Positions 17,494 through 26,673 are shown, numbered from the stretch's first letter. The stretch: DNA of 64,000 bases from Agrococcus jejuensis (GCF_007679035.1 NZ_VEFR01000003.1:248001-312000), one strand, 5' to 3'. A program made the numbers and translations. The notes: generated from the sequence alone by a model not told the origin.

Positions 17494-18275
17494 GCGAGCG
17501 CCCCCTCGCGGTCGGGCGCATCCGCGTGCGCGCGTCGGGCGGCGCGACGGTCGTGCAGCCACGCGATGCCGAGCGCGGCCGCCCACAACGCCGTCATGGG
17601 CAGTGCGACGAGCAGCATCGAGAGCACGTCGGCGGCCGGGGTCGCGAGGGCGCTGAAGACGACGATCGCGACGACGCACACGCGCCAGCCGCGCGCGAGG
17701 GTGGCGGCGGAGAGCACGCCGAGCGCGTTGAGCAGCACGATGACGACGGGCAGCACGAACGCGACGCCCGTGGCGACGACGACCTTCAGCACGAAGTCGA
17801 CGTAGGTCGAGGCGAGCAGCACGGTGGTGTCGCCCTCGCCCGCGAAGCCCGCGAGCAGCTCGACCATGTGCGGGAAGAGCGCGAGGCCCGTGGCGCAGCC
17901 GGCGGCGAAGAGCGGCACGGCGGCAGCGATCGTGCCGAGCGCCGCTCGACGCTCGCGTCGCGTGAGGCCGGGCCCGACGTAGCGCACGGCCTCGACGAGC
18001 CACCACGGCGCGGCGAGCACGATGCCGGCGAGCACGGCGATGCGCAGCCGCAGGTCGAACGCACCCGTCACGGAGTCGTAGTTGAGGCTCGCGTCGCGCG
18101 TCTGCGCGATCTCGAGGATCGGCGCACGCAGCACGTCGAGCACGGCATCCGACAGCAGGTACCCGACCACGACGGCGACGGCGAACGCGATCGTCGACCG
18201 CACGAGCCCCGCGCGCGCGTCGCGCAGATGCTGCCCGAGCGTGAGGCGCGGAGCGTCGGCGGTCGTCGCGGTCAC
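17490..18275 (-). CDS. tatC: Sec-independent protein translocase subunit TatC
   Basis: TatC is the polytopic receptor for twin-arginine signal peptides. The 261-residue protein shows six membrane helices and family motifs such as LGQHLRDARAGLVRS at the N-terminus, FVLKVVVATGVAFVLPVVIV and SALATPAADVLSMLLVALPM. The start is a GTG that overlaps the tatA stop as GTGA, and the stop overlaps the tatB start as ATGA. The whole cassette is therefore translationally coupled. Confidence 0.92.
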   Translation of the reverse strand: MTATTADAPRLTLGQHLRDARAGLVRSTIAFAVAVVVGYLLSDAVLDVLRAPILEIAQTRDASLNYDSVTGAFDLRLRIAVLAGIVLAAPWWLVEAVRYVGPGLTRRERRAALGTIAAAVPLFAAGCATGLALFPHMVELLAGFAGEGDTTVLLASTYVDFVLKVVVATGVAFVLPVVIVLLNALGVLSAATLARGWRVCVVAIVVFSALATPAADVLSMLLVALPMTALWAAALGIAWLHDRRAARRAHADAPDREGALA

Positions 18276-18481
18276 GGTCGTGCGGTGGTGGATGCGGCGG
18301 AGGCGTCGGCGTCGGCCGTCGCATCCTCGGTGGAGCGCGCCGGCTCGGCGACCTCGCGCTTGAGGATCGAGACCGACTGGCCGACGCTGCGCGCGAGGGC
18401 GGGCAGGCGCGTGGCGCCGAAGACGAGCAGGATGACGGCGAGCACGACGAGGGCGTGCCAGCCCGTGAGGCCTTGCAGCAT
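18272..18481 (-). CDS. tatA: Sec-independent protein translocase subunit TatA
   Basis: TatA oligomers form the protein-conducting element of the Tat system. The 69-residue protein has one helix WHALVVLAVILLVFGATRLP, the FGxxxLP hinge, and an amphipathic helix ALARSVGQSVSILKREV, then a short acidic tail. The stop is shared with the tatC GTG. A GGAG lies upstream of the ATG (AAGGAGAACCCC). It is probably the first gene of the Tat operon. Confidence 0.93.
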   Translation of the reverse strand: MLQGLTGWHALVVLAVILLVFGATRLPALARSVGQSVSILKREVAEPARSTEDATADADASAASTTARP

Positions 18482-18517
18482 GGGGTTCTCCTTGGGTGCG
18501 GGGTGGTTCGATCGGGG

Positions 18518-19504
18518 TCAGGGTCGGCCGGGTCCGCCGCCCGAGCCGCCGGGGGCTGCGCCGCCGGTGGGCTCGGTCGCGGTGTCGACGCGCACGACGA
18601 GCGACGCGGCGTAGCCGGAGGTCGCGTCGCCCGAGATGGTGGCCATCTGCAGCGCGGCGGAGTCCTCGCCGAAGACGTTGTCGCTCGCGAGGGTGATCTG
18701 CGCGAGGTTCTGCGCCGACGACGGGTAGTCGGACAGCTGGTACACCTCGTCGAGCACGTCCTGCGGGAAGGCGAGCTGCGAGGTGGCGATGGCATTGCCG
18801 GCGTCGTCGATCGACGCGAGGTCGGGGTAGACCTCGAAGTGGATGTGCGTCCACCGGCCCGAGTAGCACCCGGGTACGATCGACGTGAAGGTCACGCGAC
18901 CGGAGGCATCCGCCACCTGCACGCCGCGCAGCCACGACTCGTCCTCGACCCCGTCGGAGTACATCGAGTAGCGCCCCTGCGCGTCGCAGTGCCACGCGTA
19001 GACCGCGACGCCGGCGAAGGCGGCGTCGCCGTTCGCCATGTCGGTGATCGTGAGGGTGAAGTCGAGCGGCACGCCGGGCACGGGGTCGTCGACGCCGATG
19101 CTCGAGCGGATGTCGGCGCGCTCGATGCCGGACTCGGCGAGCACGTCGGGGCCGTTGGAGCCGTCGCCCGGGTACGGGCCGGCGGTCTCGTCGGGGATCT
19201 CCGCCGACGGCAGCGTGAGCGTGGACGTGCTGGGGCTCGCGGACGCGGACTCGGTGGGCGTCGCGCTCGTCGCGGGCGTCGACGACGATGACGACGTGGC
19301 GGAGCCGGTGCTCGTGCACGCGGCGAGCACGGTCGCACCGACGCCGAGACCTGCGAGGCCCAGCACGGCACGCCGCGTCATGAGCGTGCGCACGTCGAAC
19401 GCGGGGCCCTGGTCGACGACCTCCTCGTCGGGGCGGTCGAGCAGTCGGCCCTCGTAGGCCGGGCCGTCGGGGGTCTGGTCGGGATCGGGGATGCCGGTCG
19501 CCAT
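18518..19504 (-). CDS. Intradiol ring-cleavage dioxygenase, Tat lipoprotein
   Basis: This 328-residue protein has an N-terminal cytosolic stretch of about 42 residues, then a twin-arginine motif MTRRAVLGLAGLGVGA with RR at 44-45 and a lipobox LAAC with cysteine at 63. After a Ser/Thr-rich linker comes a catechol-dioxygenase fold: GRYSMYSDG supplies the first iron tyrosine, CYSGRWTHIHFEVY the second tyrosine and the two histidines. It should be exported folded, anchored outside the membrane, and cleave an aromatic diol. Only 36 nt separate it from tatA. GGAGGAGG precedes the chosen ATG. Confidence 0.87.
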   Translation of the reverse strand: MATGIPDPDQTPDGPAYEGRLLDRPDEEVVDQGPAFDVRTLMTRRAVLGLAGLGVGATVLAACTSTGSATSSSSSTPATSATPTESASASPSTSTLTLPSAEIPDETAGPYPGDGSNGPDVLAESGIERADIRSSIGVDDPVPGVPLDFTLTITDMANGDAAFAGVAVYAWHCDAQGRYSMYSDGVEDESWLRGVQVADASGRVTFTSIVPGCYSGRWTHIHFEVYPDLASIDDAGNAIATSQLAFPQDVLDEVYQLSDYPSSAQNLAQITLASDNVFGEDSAALQMATISGDATSGYAASLVVRVDTATEPTGGAAPGGSGGGPGRP

Positions 19505-19643
19505 GGGATGCCTCCTCCATCGGTGCCGCACCGGTGCGGTGCGGCGATGGAGTCCAGCATCCGCGCGGGGCACTCGCGGACCACTGGAGGCGCATTCACG
19601 CTTCGTGAGAGGTCCGGCCGGCTGGCGGGGAGCCTTCCGCCGC

Positions 19644-20291
19644 CTACTGCACCAGGCGGTGCTCGTACGCGAACGCGACGAGCTGGATGCGCGACGCGAG
19701 CCCCAGCTTCGACAGGATCGCGCGCATGTGCGTCTTCACCGTCGTCTCGGCGACGTAGAGCTCCGCGCCGATCTCGGCGTTCGACCGACCCTTCGCGGCG
19801 AGGGCGAACAGCTCGCGCTCGCGATCGGTGAGGGTCGCGAGCACCGACCAGTCGGGCTGCGGGCGCACGATCGCGGCGGCCCGCAGCAGGTCGAACGTCT
19901 CGGCGGGAGCGATGACCTGCTGCCCGTCGACGACGGCGCGGATCGCCTGCGCGAGGAACTCGGGCCGTGCATCCTTGAGCAGGAATCCGCTCGCGCCGGC
20001 GCGGATGGCGTCGAGCACGGCGCGGTCGTGCCGCACGGTCGTGAGCACGACGACGTGCGGCGGCGGCTCGGGATGCTCGGAGCGGAGGAGCCGCGTCGCC
20101 GTGATGCCGTCGACGACGGGCATGCGGATGTCCATGAGCACGACGTCGGGCCGGGCCTCGCGGCACACGGCGAGCGCCTCGGCGCCGTCGGCGGCGGTGC
20201 CGACGACCTCGAAGCCCTCCTGCGCCTCGAGGATCATGCGCATCCCGTCGACGAACAGGGCCTGGTCGTCGACGACGACGATGCGGATCAC
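19644..20291 (-). CDS. NarL/LuxR-family response regulator
   Basis: This 215-residue regulator has a receiver domain with acidic pocket D8-D9, phospho-acceptor D54 in VVLMDIRMP and K at the usual LLKDA site, and a C-terminal LuxR HTH (LTDREREL...GRSNAEIGAELYVAETTVKTHM). It starts with GTG overlapping the stop of the upstream kinase, so the pair is coupled. Its targets are not visible; the neighbouring dioxygenase and Tat genes are possible but unproven. Confidence 0.92.
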   Translation of the reverse strand: MIRIVVVDDQALFVDGMRMILEAQEGFEVVGTAADGAEALAVCREARPDVVLMDIRMPVVDGITATRLLRSEHPEPPPHVVVLTTVRHDRAVLDAIRAGASGFLLKDARPEFLAQAIRAVVDGQQVIAPAETFDLLRAAAIVRPQPDWSVLATLTDRERELFALAAKGRSNAEIGAELYVAETTVKTHMRAILSKLGLASRIQLVAFAYEHRLVQ

Positions 20292-21763
20292 GCGCGACCG
20301 TCGACGGGCGGCTCGGGTGCGGCGGCGTCCGGCGACGAGAGCCCGCCTGGCTCACCCAGCTGCACCCGACGTGCATTCGCCTCGCCCCACGTCGCGGCCG
20401 GCGTGGGCATCGTGGGCGGCGCGGGCATCGGGCCGGTCGGCGCCTCGCCCCACCACGCGGGCTGCGCCGCCGCCGAGCCGTCGACGGCCGGGTTCGGGAG
20501 CCTCTGCGCGGAGCCGATCGGCGGCACGGGGCCGATGGTCGGCACGGGGCCGATGGTCTGCACGGGCACGGTCGGCAGCTGATCCTCGCCGAGGATCGTC
20601 GAGCCGAGCGTCTCGGGCTCGTACGGCAGGTACGCCGTCACGACGAACCGGTCGCCATCGGCGTCGACGTCGACCCATCCGCCCGCCTGCTTCGCGCGCT
20701 CGTGCATGCCGGTGATGCCTCGACCGATCGGGCCGAGCGCCTCGCGCTCGCGGATGGGGGAGGACACCGCGAGCGACAGGCCCGGGCCCGTCCACGACAG
20801 CGTCACGACGGCGTCGACGTCGGGGCCGCCGTGGCGCAGCGCGTTCGTGAGCGCCTCCTGCACGATGCGGTACGCGGCGATGCCGCCGATGCGCGGCAGG
20901 TGCCCGTGCCGACCGGCGTCGTGGAAGGTCACGGTGGGCCCGGCCGAGCGCGTCTGGTCGATGAGCGCGGGGATGTCCTCGATCGTCGGCTGCGGGCGCC
21001 GCGCGTCGTCGTCGACGCGCTCGAGCAGCTGGCGCACCTCGACGAGCGCGAGGCGCGCGGTGTCGGAGATCGTGGTCAGCACGGGGTCGATGCGCTCGGG
21101 ATGCTCGGCGTGCGTGAGCCGCAGCCCCTCGGCCTGCGCCGCGAGCACCGCGAGCGAGTGCGCCATGACGTCGTGGAAGTCGTGCGTGAGGTCGGCGCGC
21201 AGCCGCTCGTCGCGCAGCTCGGACTCGACGACGACCGTGCGCGCCTGCACCGTCGACCTCTCGCGCTCTGCGCGCACGGCATCGAAGAAGGCGCGGAGGC
21301 CGAAGGGCACGGCCCAGGTGAGGATGCCGACGATCGTGAAGCCCACGACGACGCCCGGGTCGATGGCGTAGGAGCCGTAGCTCGCGTTCCAGGCACTGGC
21401 GATCGCCGCGCGGACGAGGCCGCTGAGGAGCGCGACGCAGACGATGAGCCCGCCGACGTAGAGGCGCCAGCGCATCGGCTCGAGGTCGAAGACCGCGATC
21501 GCGGCGGTGAGCGCTGCGATGAGCGCGGGCCCCGAGAACGCCCCACCCCACGGCGCATCCGACAGCACGGCGACCGGCACCGCGATGGCGGCGACGAGGA
21601 GCGCCCATCGCGGCCACTGGCGGGACACGGCGAGCGCCGCGCATGCGATGAACATCGCGGGGATCTGCTGGAAGACGCTGAGCGCGGTGGAGAGGAACGC
21701 CACGACGGCGATCGCAGCGGGCCACCATCGCGCTGCGAGCGCCAGGAATCGGGTGAGCGTCAT
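20288..21763 (-). CDS. Sensor histidine kinase, HisKA_3 family
   Basis: This is a NarX/DesK-like membrane kinase of about 491 residues. The N-terminal 170 residues have about five hydrophobic helices and no large extracellular loop. Then come a short linker, the HisKA_3 dimerisation box DFHDVMAHSLAVLAAQAEG with the phospho-histidine, and an HATPase_c domain (VQEALTNALRHG, GITGMHERAKQAGG). A Pro/Gly-rich tail of about 80 residues follows the catalytic domain, which is unusual. The ATG at 21763 or the GTG at 21772 could be the start. It signals to the NarL-type regulator with a GTGA overlap. Confidence 0.88.
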   Translation of the reverse strand: MTLTRFLALAARWWPAAIAVVAFLSTALSVFQQIPAMFIACAALAVSRQWPRWALLVAAIAVPVAVLSDAPWGGAFSGPALIAALTAAIAVFDLEPMRWRLYVGGLIVCVALLSGLVRAAIASAWNASYGSYAIDPGVVVGFTIVGILTWAVPFGLRAFFDAVRAERERSTVQARTVVVESELRDERLRADLTHDFHDVMAHSLAVLAAQAEGLRLTHAEHPERIDPVLTTISDTARLALVEVRQLLERVDDDARRPQPTIEDIPALIDQTRSAGPTVTFHDAGRHGHLPRIGGIAAYRIVQEALTNALRHGGPDVDAVVTLSWTGPGLSLAVSSPIREREALGPIGRGITGMHERAKQAGGWVDVDADGDRFVVTAYLPYEPETLGSTILGEDQLPTVPVQTIGPVPTIGPVPPIGSAQRLPNPAVDGSAAAQPAWWGEAPTGPMPAPPTMPTPAATWGEANARRVQLGEPGGLSSPDAAAPEPPVDGRA

Positions 21764-21919
21764 GCTCGTCACGCTAGCCCCGCATCCGGCGCATCCCCCG
21801 GGATCGCGCGCGCATCTCATCCCTGGGGAGGAGCGGGTCGTCCCGCCGGGTGCCTGCGGCATCCGTGGGCTCGCTTCGCGGCTCGCTCCGCTCGCACCGC
21901 ACCGAGCGGTCTCGGGCGA

Positions 21920-22870
21920 TCACCGCACCGACAGCACGACCTTGCCCCGCGCGTGGCCCGTCTCGACGCGCTCGAACGCGGCGACGGCGTCGTCGAGCCG
22001 GTGGATGGCGTCGATGCGCACGCGCACGTCGCCCGCCTCGATGAGGCGACCGACGATGCCGAGGTTCGCGCCATCGGGCTCGACCCGCACGCCCGTCGAC
22101 CGCATGCCGGCGGCGGCGCACGCCTCGGCGTATCCGGGCCAGGATCCTGTGGGCACGTTGACGTACAGCCCGCCCGACCGCAGCACGGCGAGCGAGCGCG
22201 ACCCGGTGTCGTCGTGCACGTCGCCGACGAGGTCGATGACGACGTCGACCTTGGCGGTCGCCTCCTCGAAGCGCTGGCGCGCATGATCGACGACCTCATC
22301 GGCGCCGAGCTCGCGCAGGAAGTCGAGGTTGGCCTCGGATGCCGTGGCGACGACGCGCGCGCCGAAGTACTTCGCGAGCTGCACGGCGAAGTGGCCGACG
22401 CCGCCGGCCCCGGCGTGCACGAGCACGCGCTGGCCGCCGTGCGCGCGCGCGACGCGCACGACCGCATCCCACGCCGTCAGCGCCGCGAGCGGCACCGCAG
22501 CCGCCTCCTCCCACGTGAGCGACGTGGGCTTGCGCGCGAGGCAGATCGACGACACCGCCACCTGCTCGGCGAACGAGCCCCAGCCGCGCGCCGGACTCGC
22601 CATGCCGAACACGGCATCCCCGGGCTGCAGGTCGTGCGTCTCGTACGCGGCCTCGGCGACGGTGCCGGCGAGGTCGTGCCCGCCGACCCAGGGGAACCGT
22701 TGGATGCCGGCGGCCGTGCCTCCGCCCGCGCGGGTCTGCACGTCGATGGGATTGATGCCGGCTGCACGCACGTCGACGAGCACCTCGGACATGAGCCGCA
22801 CGGGCGCGGCGACCTCCCCGACGCGGGCGACGCTCGCCGGACCGTGCTCGTCGATGAGCACCGCGCGCAT
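21920..22870 (-). CDS. NADP-dependent oxidoreductase, zinc-independent MDR family
   Basis: This is a quinone-oxidoreductase-like protein of about 316 residues. It has MRAVLIDEHGPASVARVGEV at the start, the GroES-like catalytic domain (AAGINPIDVQTR), the segment WVGGHDLAGTVAE, and a nucleotide-binding motif VLVHAGAGGVGHFAVQLAKY. Zinc-ligand cysteines are absent, consistent with the zeta-crystallin branch that reduces quinones or enones with NADPH. I chose ATG 22870 because GGAG lies nine bases upstream; an in-frame ATG at 22885 has no site. The substrate is unknown. Confidence 0.87.
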   Translation of the reverse strand: MRAVLIDEHGPASVARVGEVAAPVRLMSEVLVDVRAAGINPIDVQTRAGGGTAAGIQRFPWVGGHDLAGTVAEAAYETHDLQPGDAVFGMASPARGWGSFAEQVAVSSICLARKPTSLTWEEAAAVPLAALTAWDAVVRVARAHGGQRVLVHAGAGGVGHFAVQLAKYFGARVVATASEANLDFLRELGADEVVDHARQRFEEATAKVDVVIDLVGDVHDDTGSRSLAVLRSGGLYVNVPTGSWPGYAEACAAAGMRSTGVRVEPDGANLGIVGRLIEAGDVRVRIDAIHRLDDAVAAFERVETGHARGKVVLSVR

Positions 22871-22952
22871 GGTGGGAGTCTCCATGTCGCGAACCTATCC
22901 ACGCGGTGTGACACCGACGTTTCCATCGTGCATCGATCGGTAGCCTGGCTGG

Positions 22953-23645
22953 ATGCACTCCGCGCGCGCCTCCCGGGCCGACCGCATCGTCGGCGTGCTC
23001 GCCGTGCTCGCCCTCGTCGCGGGCACCGTGATCATCGGCACGCAGCGCGCCCGGTACGAGCGGTTCCTGTACATCTCCGAGCTCGGCGCCGTGTACATGC
23101 GCTCGGAGGAATGGTTCCGGTGGGGCTTCGTCCTCGTCGTCGTGGGCATCGCCCTCGTCGCGTGGGTCGTGCGCGACGTGCGCTCGCGCGGCCGCGTGCT
23201 CGACCGGTGGCGGCCCGCGATCTCGCTGGTGCTGTCGGCGGCGTGGTTCCTCGTCGCCTCGCAGGTCAACTGCACCGACGGCTGCCCCGCGCCGTTCACG
23301 CGCGACTCCACGCCGCGCGACGCCGTGCACATCGCGGCGGCGGTGCTGGGATTCGCGGCGGGCGCGTGGGCGATGCTGCAGCTCGCGACCGCTGCGGATC
23401 GGTGGATGCGGCGCATCTCGGCCGTCGGCGGGGTGCTCGTGGCGAGCATCGCCGCGGCAGGTGGCCTCATCTCGCTCGCGCGCGGCAACACCGACGTCGG
23501 CTCGACCCTCGAGTACGTCGCGGCGGCCATCGGCGTCGCGTGGCTCGTGACCGTGACGGTCGTGCACCTGTGGCAGGGCCCGGCGACCATCGTCGTCGAG
23601 GGCGGCGCGGCCGAGCCCGAGCGCGAGCCGGTCGACGCGACCTGA
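22953..23645 (+). CDS. DUF998 family membrane protein
   Basis: This 230-residue integral membrane protein has about six hydrophobic helices. An extracytoplasmic loop CTDGCPAPFTRDSTPRDAVH with two cysteines precedes AAAVLGFAAGAWAMLQLA, a pattern typical of DUF998. The C-terminal 25 residues are acidic and cytoplasmic. The function of the family is not known to me. It is divergent from the oxidoreductase gene. Confidence 0.72.
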   Translation: MHSARASRADRIVGVLAVLALVAGTVIIGTQRARYERFLYISELGAVYMRSEEWFRWGFVLVVVGIALVAWVVRDVRSRGRVLDRWRPAISLVLSAAWFLVASQVNCTDGCPAPFTRDSTPRDAVHIAAAVLGFAAGAWAMLQLATAADRWMRRISAVGGVLVASIAAAGGLISLARGNTDVGSTLEYVAAAIGVAWLVTVTVVHLWQGPATIVVEGGAAEPEREPVDAT

Positions 23646-23658
23646 GCGGACGCCGGCG

Positions 23659-24399
23659 TCAGAGCCCGGTGAGGAACGAGCCGAGCTGCTCGCGGTACCA
23701 GGCCATGACGGCCGCGGCCCCGTCGTCGCGCGCCGGCGACACGAGCATGCGGCAGCCGAGCCCCGCGCTCCACTCCTCGGCGACGTGCAGCGGATGCACG
23801 GGGTCGCGCGGGCTCGCGAGCACGACGGATGCGACGCCGAGCGAGGCGAGCTCGCCCGGCGCGTAGGCGCGGTTGCGGGGGATCTCGAGCAGTCGCACGC
23901 GGCGCTCCCATGCGAGCGGCTGCGTCACCTGCGTCTCGAGGGCGTCGGCACCGACGGGCGAGACGCCCCGCACGGCGTCGTAGGCGCCCGAGGCGCGCAG
24001 CGCGGCGAGCGAGCGCCTGGGTCCGTGGCGCTCGAGCAGCTCGGCGATGACGGGGAAGACCGCGAGGTTCGCAGGAAGCGACTCGTGCGTGAACGACGGG
24101 CGCTGGAAGGCGACGCGGTCGATGGCGAACCGGCCGGACAGGGCGATGCGCACCCCGATCGCGGCGCCCAACGAGGTGCCGACGATCGACACGGGCGATC
24201 CGTCGTGCTCGGCGGCGAGCGCATCCGCGCACTCGCTCGCGAGGGACTCGAGCGCGAAGTCGTCGCCGTCGCCCAGCAGCGTGCTCGCACCGTGCGCGCG
24301 CAGGTCGGGGGCGACGACGTGGCTGCGCAGGTCCTTCGGCAGGTATGCGAGGGCGTTGGCGCGCGAGCCCCCGAGGCCGTGCAGGGCGAGGATCGTCAC
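23659..24399 (-). CDS. Alpha/beta-hydrolase fold protein
   Basis: This 246-residue protein begins directly with ILALHGLGGSRANALAYLP, which holds the oxyanion-hole HG. The nucleophile elbow is IVGTSLGAAIG with Ser as nucleophile; an aspartate (SPRDPVHPLHV) lies near the end, and a histidine in that same segment could complete the triad. No signal peptide is seen. The substrate cannot be predicted. The GTG start is 13 nt after the stop of the YqaJ-type gene, so the two are likely co-transcribed. Confidence 0.8.
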   Translation of the reverse strand: MTILALHGLGGSRANALAYLPKDLRSHVVAPDLRAHGASTLLGDGDDFALESLASECADALAAEHDGSPVSIVGTSLGAAIGVRIALSGRFAIDRVAFQRPSFTHESLPANLAVFPVIAELLERHGPRRSLAALRASGAYDAVRGVSPVGADALETQVTQPLAWERRVRLLEIPRNRAYAPGELASLGVASVVLASPRDPVHPLHVAEEWSAGLGCRMLVSPARDDGAAAVMAWYREQLGSFLTGL

Positions 24400-24412
24400 C
24401 GAGGCACCCGGC

Positions 24413-25033
24413 TCAGGCGGCGAGCAGCTCGAAGAGCCGGTCGGCGGTCGCGACGAGGCGGGCGATCTCGGCGTCGTCGCGCTCGACCCACTGGTAGCGC
24501 GGTGGCCCGACGGGCACGTACTCGTCGTGCTGCTCCCACACGAACAGCGTGCGCTCGGCGCCCAGCACGTGCTGCTGCCACCAGATCTGCCGCAGGTAGG
24601 GCCTGGGGATGCGCGTGAGGTCCTTCATGGACGTCTTGATCTCGGCGAGCACGAGACCGTCGTCGGCGACGCCGTCGGGCGTCGCGAGATGGCGGCGGTC
24701 GTCGACGGCGTGGAAGAGCGCGTTCGACGGCGCGATCGAGAAGTGGTCGGACACCCAGCGCGCGATGTGCGGCTCGCGGTCGCGGCCGTGCTGCGTCGCG
24801 GCGTTGCCCGAGAACCACGGGCCTCGGCCGCGCTTCTCCATGACGACGGCGGCGATCGACCGCTCGGTCGTCATCTTGGCGACGTCGGTCGCCGTCACGC
24901 CCTGCGCGCGGGCCCGGAGCCAGGCGATGCGATCGCTCGAGCGGCAGAGGATGCGGTCGAGGTGCGACGGCGGCGCCACCGGCGCGACGACCTCGTCGAA
25001 GAGGTCGAGCACGGGGTGGTCCATGGCATCCAT
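24413..25033 (-). CDS. YqaJ-like PD-(D/E)xK nuclease family protein
   Basis: This 206-residue protein carries the lambda-exonuclease/YqaJ pattern: GVTATDVAKM, SGNAATQHGRDREPHIARW, the metal site ATPDGVADD followed by LAEIKTS, and the helix YLRQIWWQQHVLGAER. The PDG...EIK set forms the PD-(D/E)xK active site. Such nucleases are usually phage recombinases paired with RecT or Bet, yet no partner or phage gene is nearby. Here it sits in a two-gene operon with an alpha/beta hydrolase. A chromosomal repair role or a domesticated nuclease is possible. Confidence 0.82.
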   Translation of the reverse strand: MDAMDHPVLDLFDEVVAPVAPPSHLDRILCRSSDRIAWLRARAQGVTATDVAKMTTERSIAAVVMEKRGRGPWFSGNAATQHGRDREPHIARWVSDHFSIAPSNALFHAVDDRRHLATPDGVADDGLVLAEIKTSMKDLTRIPRPYLRQIWWQQHVLGAERTLFVWEQHDEYVPVGPPRYQWVERDDAEIARLVATADRLFELLAA

Positions 25034-25207
25034 CGTCGCACCGACGACCCACGGCGACGAACGCACGCGCCGAGGCGCGCGGACGCGAGCGTCAGCGATC
25101 CGCGGGCGACCGAGCGCGTCCCCCGCCGGCACGCGTGACACGCGCGGCGGTCGCGGTGCGACGCCGGCGATGGGGGAGCGCACGGACGCCGGGGCTAGCC
25201 TCGGCGC

Positions 25208-25699
25208 ATGGTGGAGCGTCGCGCGGAGATCGCATGGACGGATCCCGACGATGCGCTCGGAACCCTGGGTCGCATGTCAGGGCTCGACTACCTGCTGGGC
25301 ATCATGCGCGGCACCGTGCCGCAGATGCCGATCCTCAGCGCGTGGGGCATCGACCTCGTCGGCGCCGAGCCCGGCCGCGTCGAGCTGCGCGCCGAGCCGG
25401 CCCAGATGCTCTACAACCAGGTCGGCACGGTGCACGGCGGCTTCACGAGCACGCTGCTCGACACGGCGTGCGGCCTCGCGGGCTTCTCGACGCAGCCCGC
25501 CGGTCAGATGTACACGTCGATGGATCTCGCAGTGCGCTTCCTGCGTCCCGTGCTCGCCGGCGACGCCGTGCGCGCGGTCGGCGAGGTCGTGAAGCCCGGA
25601 CGCAAGGTCATCGCGACCGAGGCGCGCCTGCTCGACGCGCGGGGGCGCATCCTCGCGACGGCGACGAGCGGCCTGCTCGTGCTGCCCGTCGACCGCTGA
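25208..25699 (+). CDS. PaaI-type hot-dog thioesterase
   Basis: This 163-residue protein has the PaaI thioesterase core: NQVGTVHGGFTSTLLDTACG with the HGG motif, then YTSMDLAVRFLRPVLAGD. These enzymes hydrolyse acyl- or phenylacetyl-CoA thioesters in the cytoplasm. About 40 extra residues precede the core. No aromatic degradation genes are adjacent, so the natural substrate remains open. Confidence 0.88.
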   Translation: MVERRAEIAWTDPDDALGTLGRMSGLDYLLGIMRGTVPQMPILSAWGIDLVGAEPGRVELRAEPAQMLYNQVGTVHGGFTSTLLDTACGLAGFSTQPAGQMYTSMDLAVRFLRPVLAGDAVRAVGEVVKPGRKVIATEARLLDARGRILATATSGLLVLPVDR

Positions 25700-25922
25700 G
25701 CCCGGGAGGCGCGGCGCGGCGCCGCGGCACCTCGTGCACGCGCATGCCGGGCGCGAGCGGCAGCGCGTCGAGCACCGCCTGCAGTCGTGCCGAGCGCACC
25801 ATGCGCCCACCGGAGGGACTTCGACCGACGGCGCAGACCTGTGATCCATCCACGGCGCATAGGAACGACATAGGATGGCGCATGTCCGCCGCATAGGCCG
25901 CTCTGGCTGGATGGAGAGCATG

Positions 25923-26663
25923 ATGGACACCGCTCAGCAGCAGCTCCGGGCGCAGCCGCGCCTCACGAGGCCCGATGGCTCGCCCATCCGGGTGCTCGTC
26001 GTCGACGACGAGCAGTCGCTCGCCGACCTCGTCGCCATGGGCCTCAAGTACGAGGGCTGGGAGATCAAGACCGCGGCCAACGGCCAGCAGGCGCTGCAGG
26101 CGGTGCGCGAGTTCCGCCCCGACGCGGTCGTGCTCGACATCATGCTCCCCGACTTCGACGGCCTCACGGTGCTGCAGCGCATGCGCTCCGCAGGCTTCGA
26201 CGTCCCCGTGCTCTTCCTCACCGCGAAGGATTCGCTCGACGACCGCGTCGCGGGCCTCACCGCCGGTGGCGACGACTACGTCACGAAGCCGTTCGGCCTC
26301 GAGGAGGTCGTGGCACGACTGCGGGGCCTCATCCGCCGCACGGCCGCGACGGCCGAGGAGTCGAGCGTGCTCTGGGTCGGCGACCTCATGATGGACGAGG
26401 ACTCGTACGAGGTGCAGCGAGGCGGCACGCCCGTCGAGCTCACCGCCACCGAGTTCGAGCTGCTGCGCTACCTCATGCGCAACCCGCGCCGCGTGCTCTC
26501 GAAGGCGCAGATCCTCGACCGCGTGTGGTCGTACGACTTCGGCGGGCGCGCGAGCGTCGTCGAGCTCTACATCTCGTACCTGCGCAAGAAGATCGACACG
26601 CTCGGCGAGCCGATGATCCACACGGTGCGCGGCGTCGGCTACCAGCTGCGCGCAGCGCAGTGA
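25923..26663 (+). CDS. OmpR/PhoB-family response regulator
   Basis: This 246-residue regulator has an unstructured start, a receiver domain (RVLVVDDEQS; phospho-D72 in VVLDIMLPDFDG; TAKDS; KPFG) and a winged-helix domain (ELTATEFELLRYLMRNPRRV ... RASVVELYISYLRKKI). I chose the second of two adjacent ATGs because GGAG lies six bases upstream. It resembles the actinobacterial TcrX/TrcR group. A histidine kinase follows after 10 nt. Confidence 0.92.
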   Translation: MDTAQQQLRAQPRLTRPDGSPIRVLVVDDEQSLADLVAMGLKYEGWEIKTAANGQQALQAVREFRPDAVVLDIMLPDFDGLTVLQRMRSAGFDVPVLFLTAKDSLDDRVAGLTAGGDDYVTKPFGLEEVVARLRGLIRRTAATAEESSVLWVGDLMMDEDSYEVQRGGTPVELTATEFELLRYLMRNPRRVLSKAQILDRVWSYDFGGRASVVELYISYLRKKIDTLGEPMIHTVRGVGYQLRAAQ

Positions 26664-26673
26664 CGGCCGCGCG

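Noticed and set aside
24413-25033. Prophage remnant marked by the YqaJ-type gene
   Set aside because: No integrase, capsid, terminase or recombination partner gene is seen within several kilobases, and flanking genes look chromosomal.
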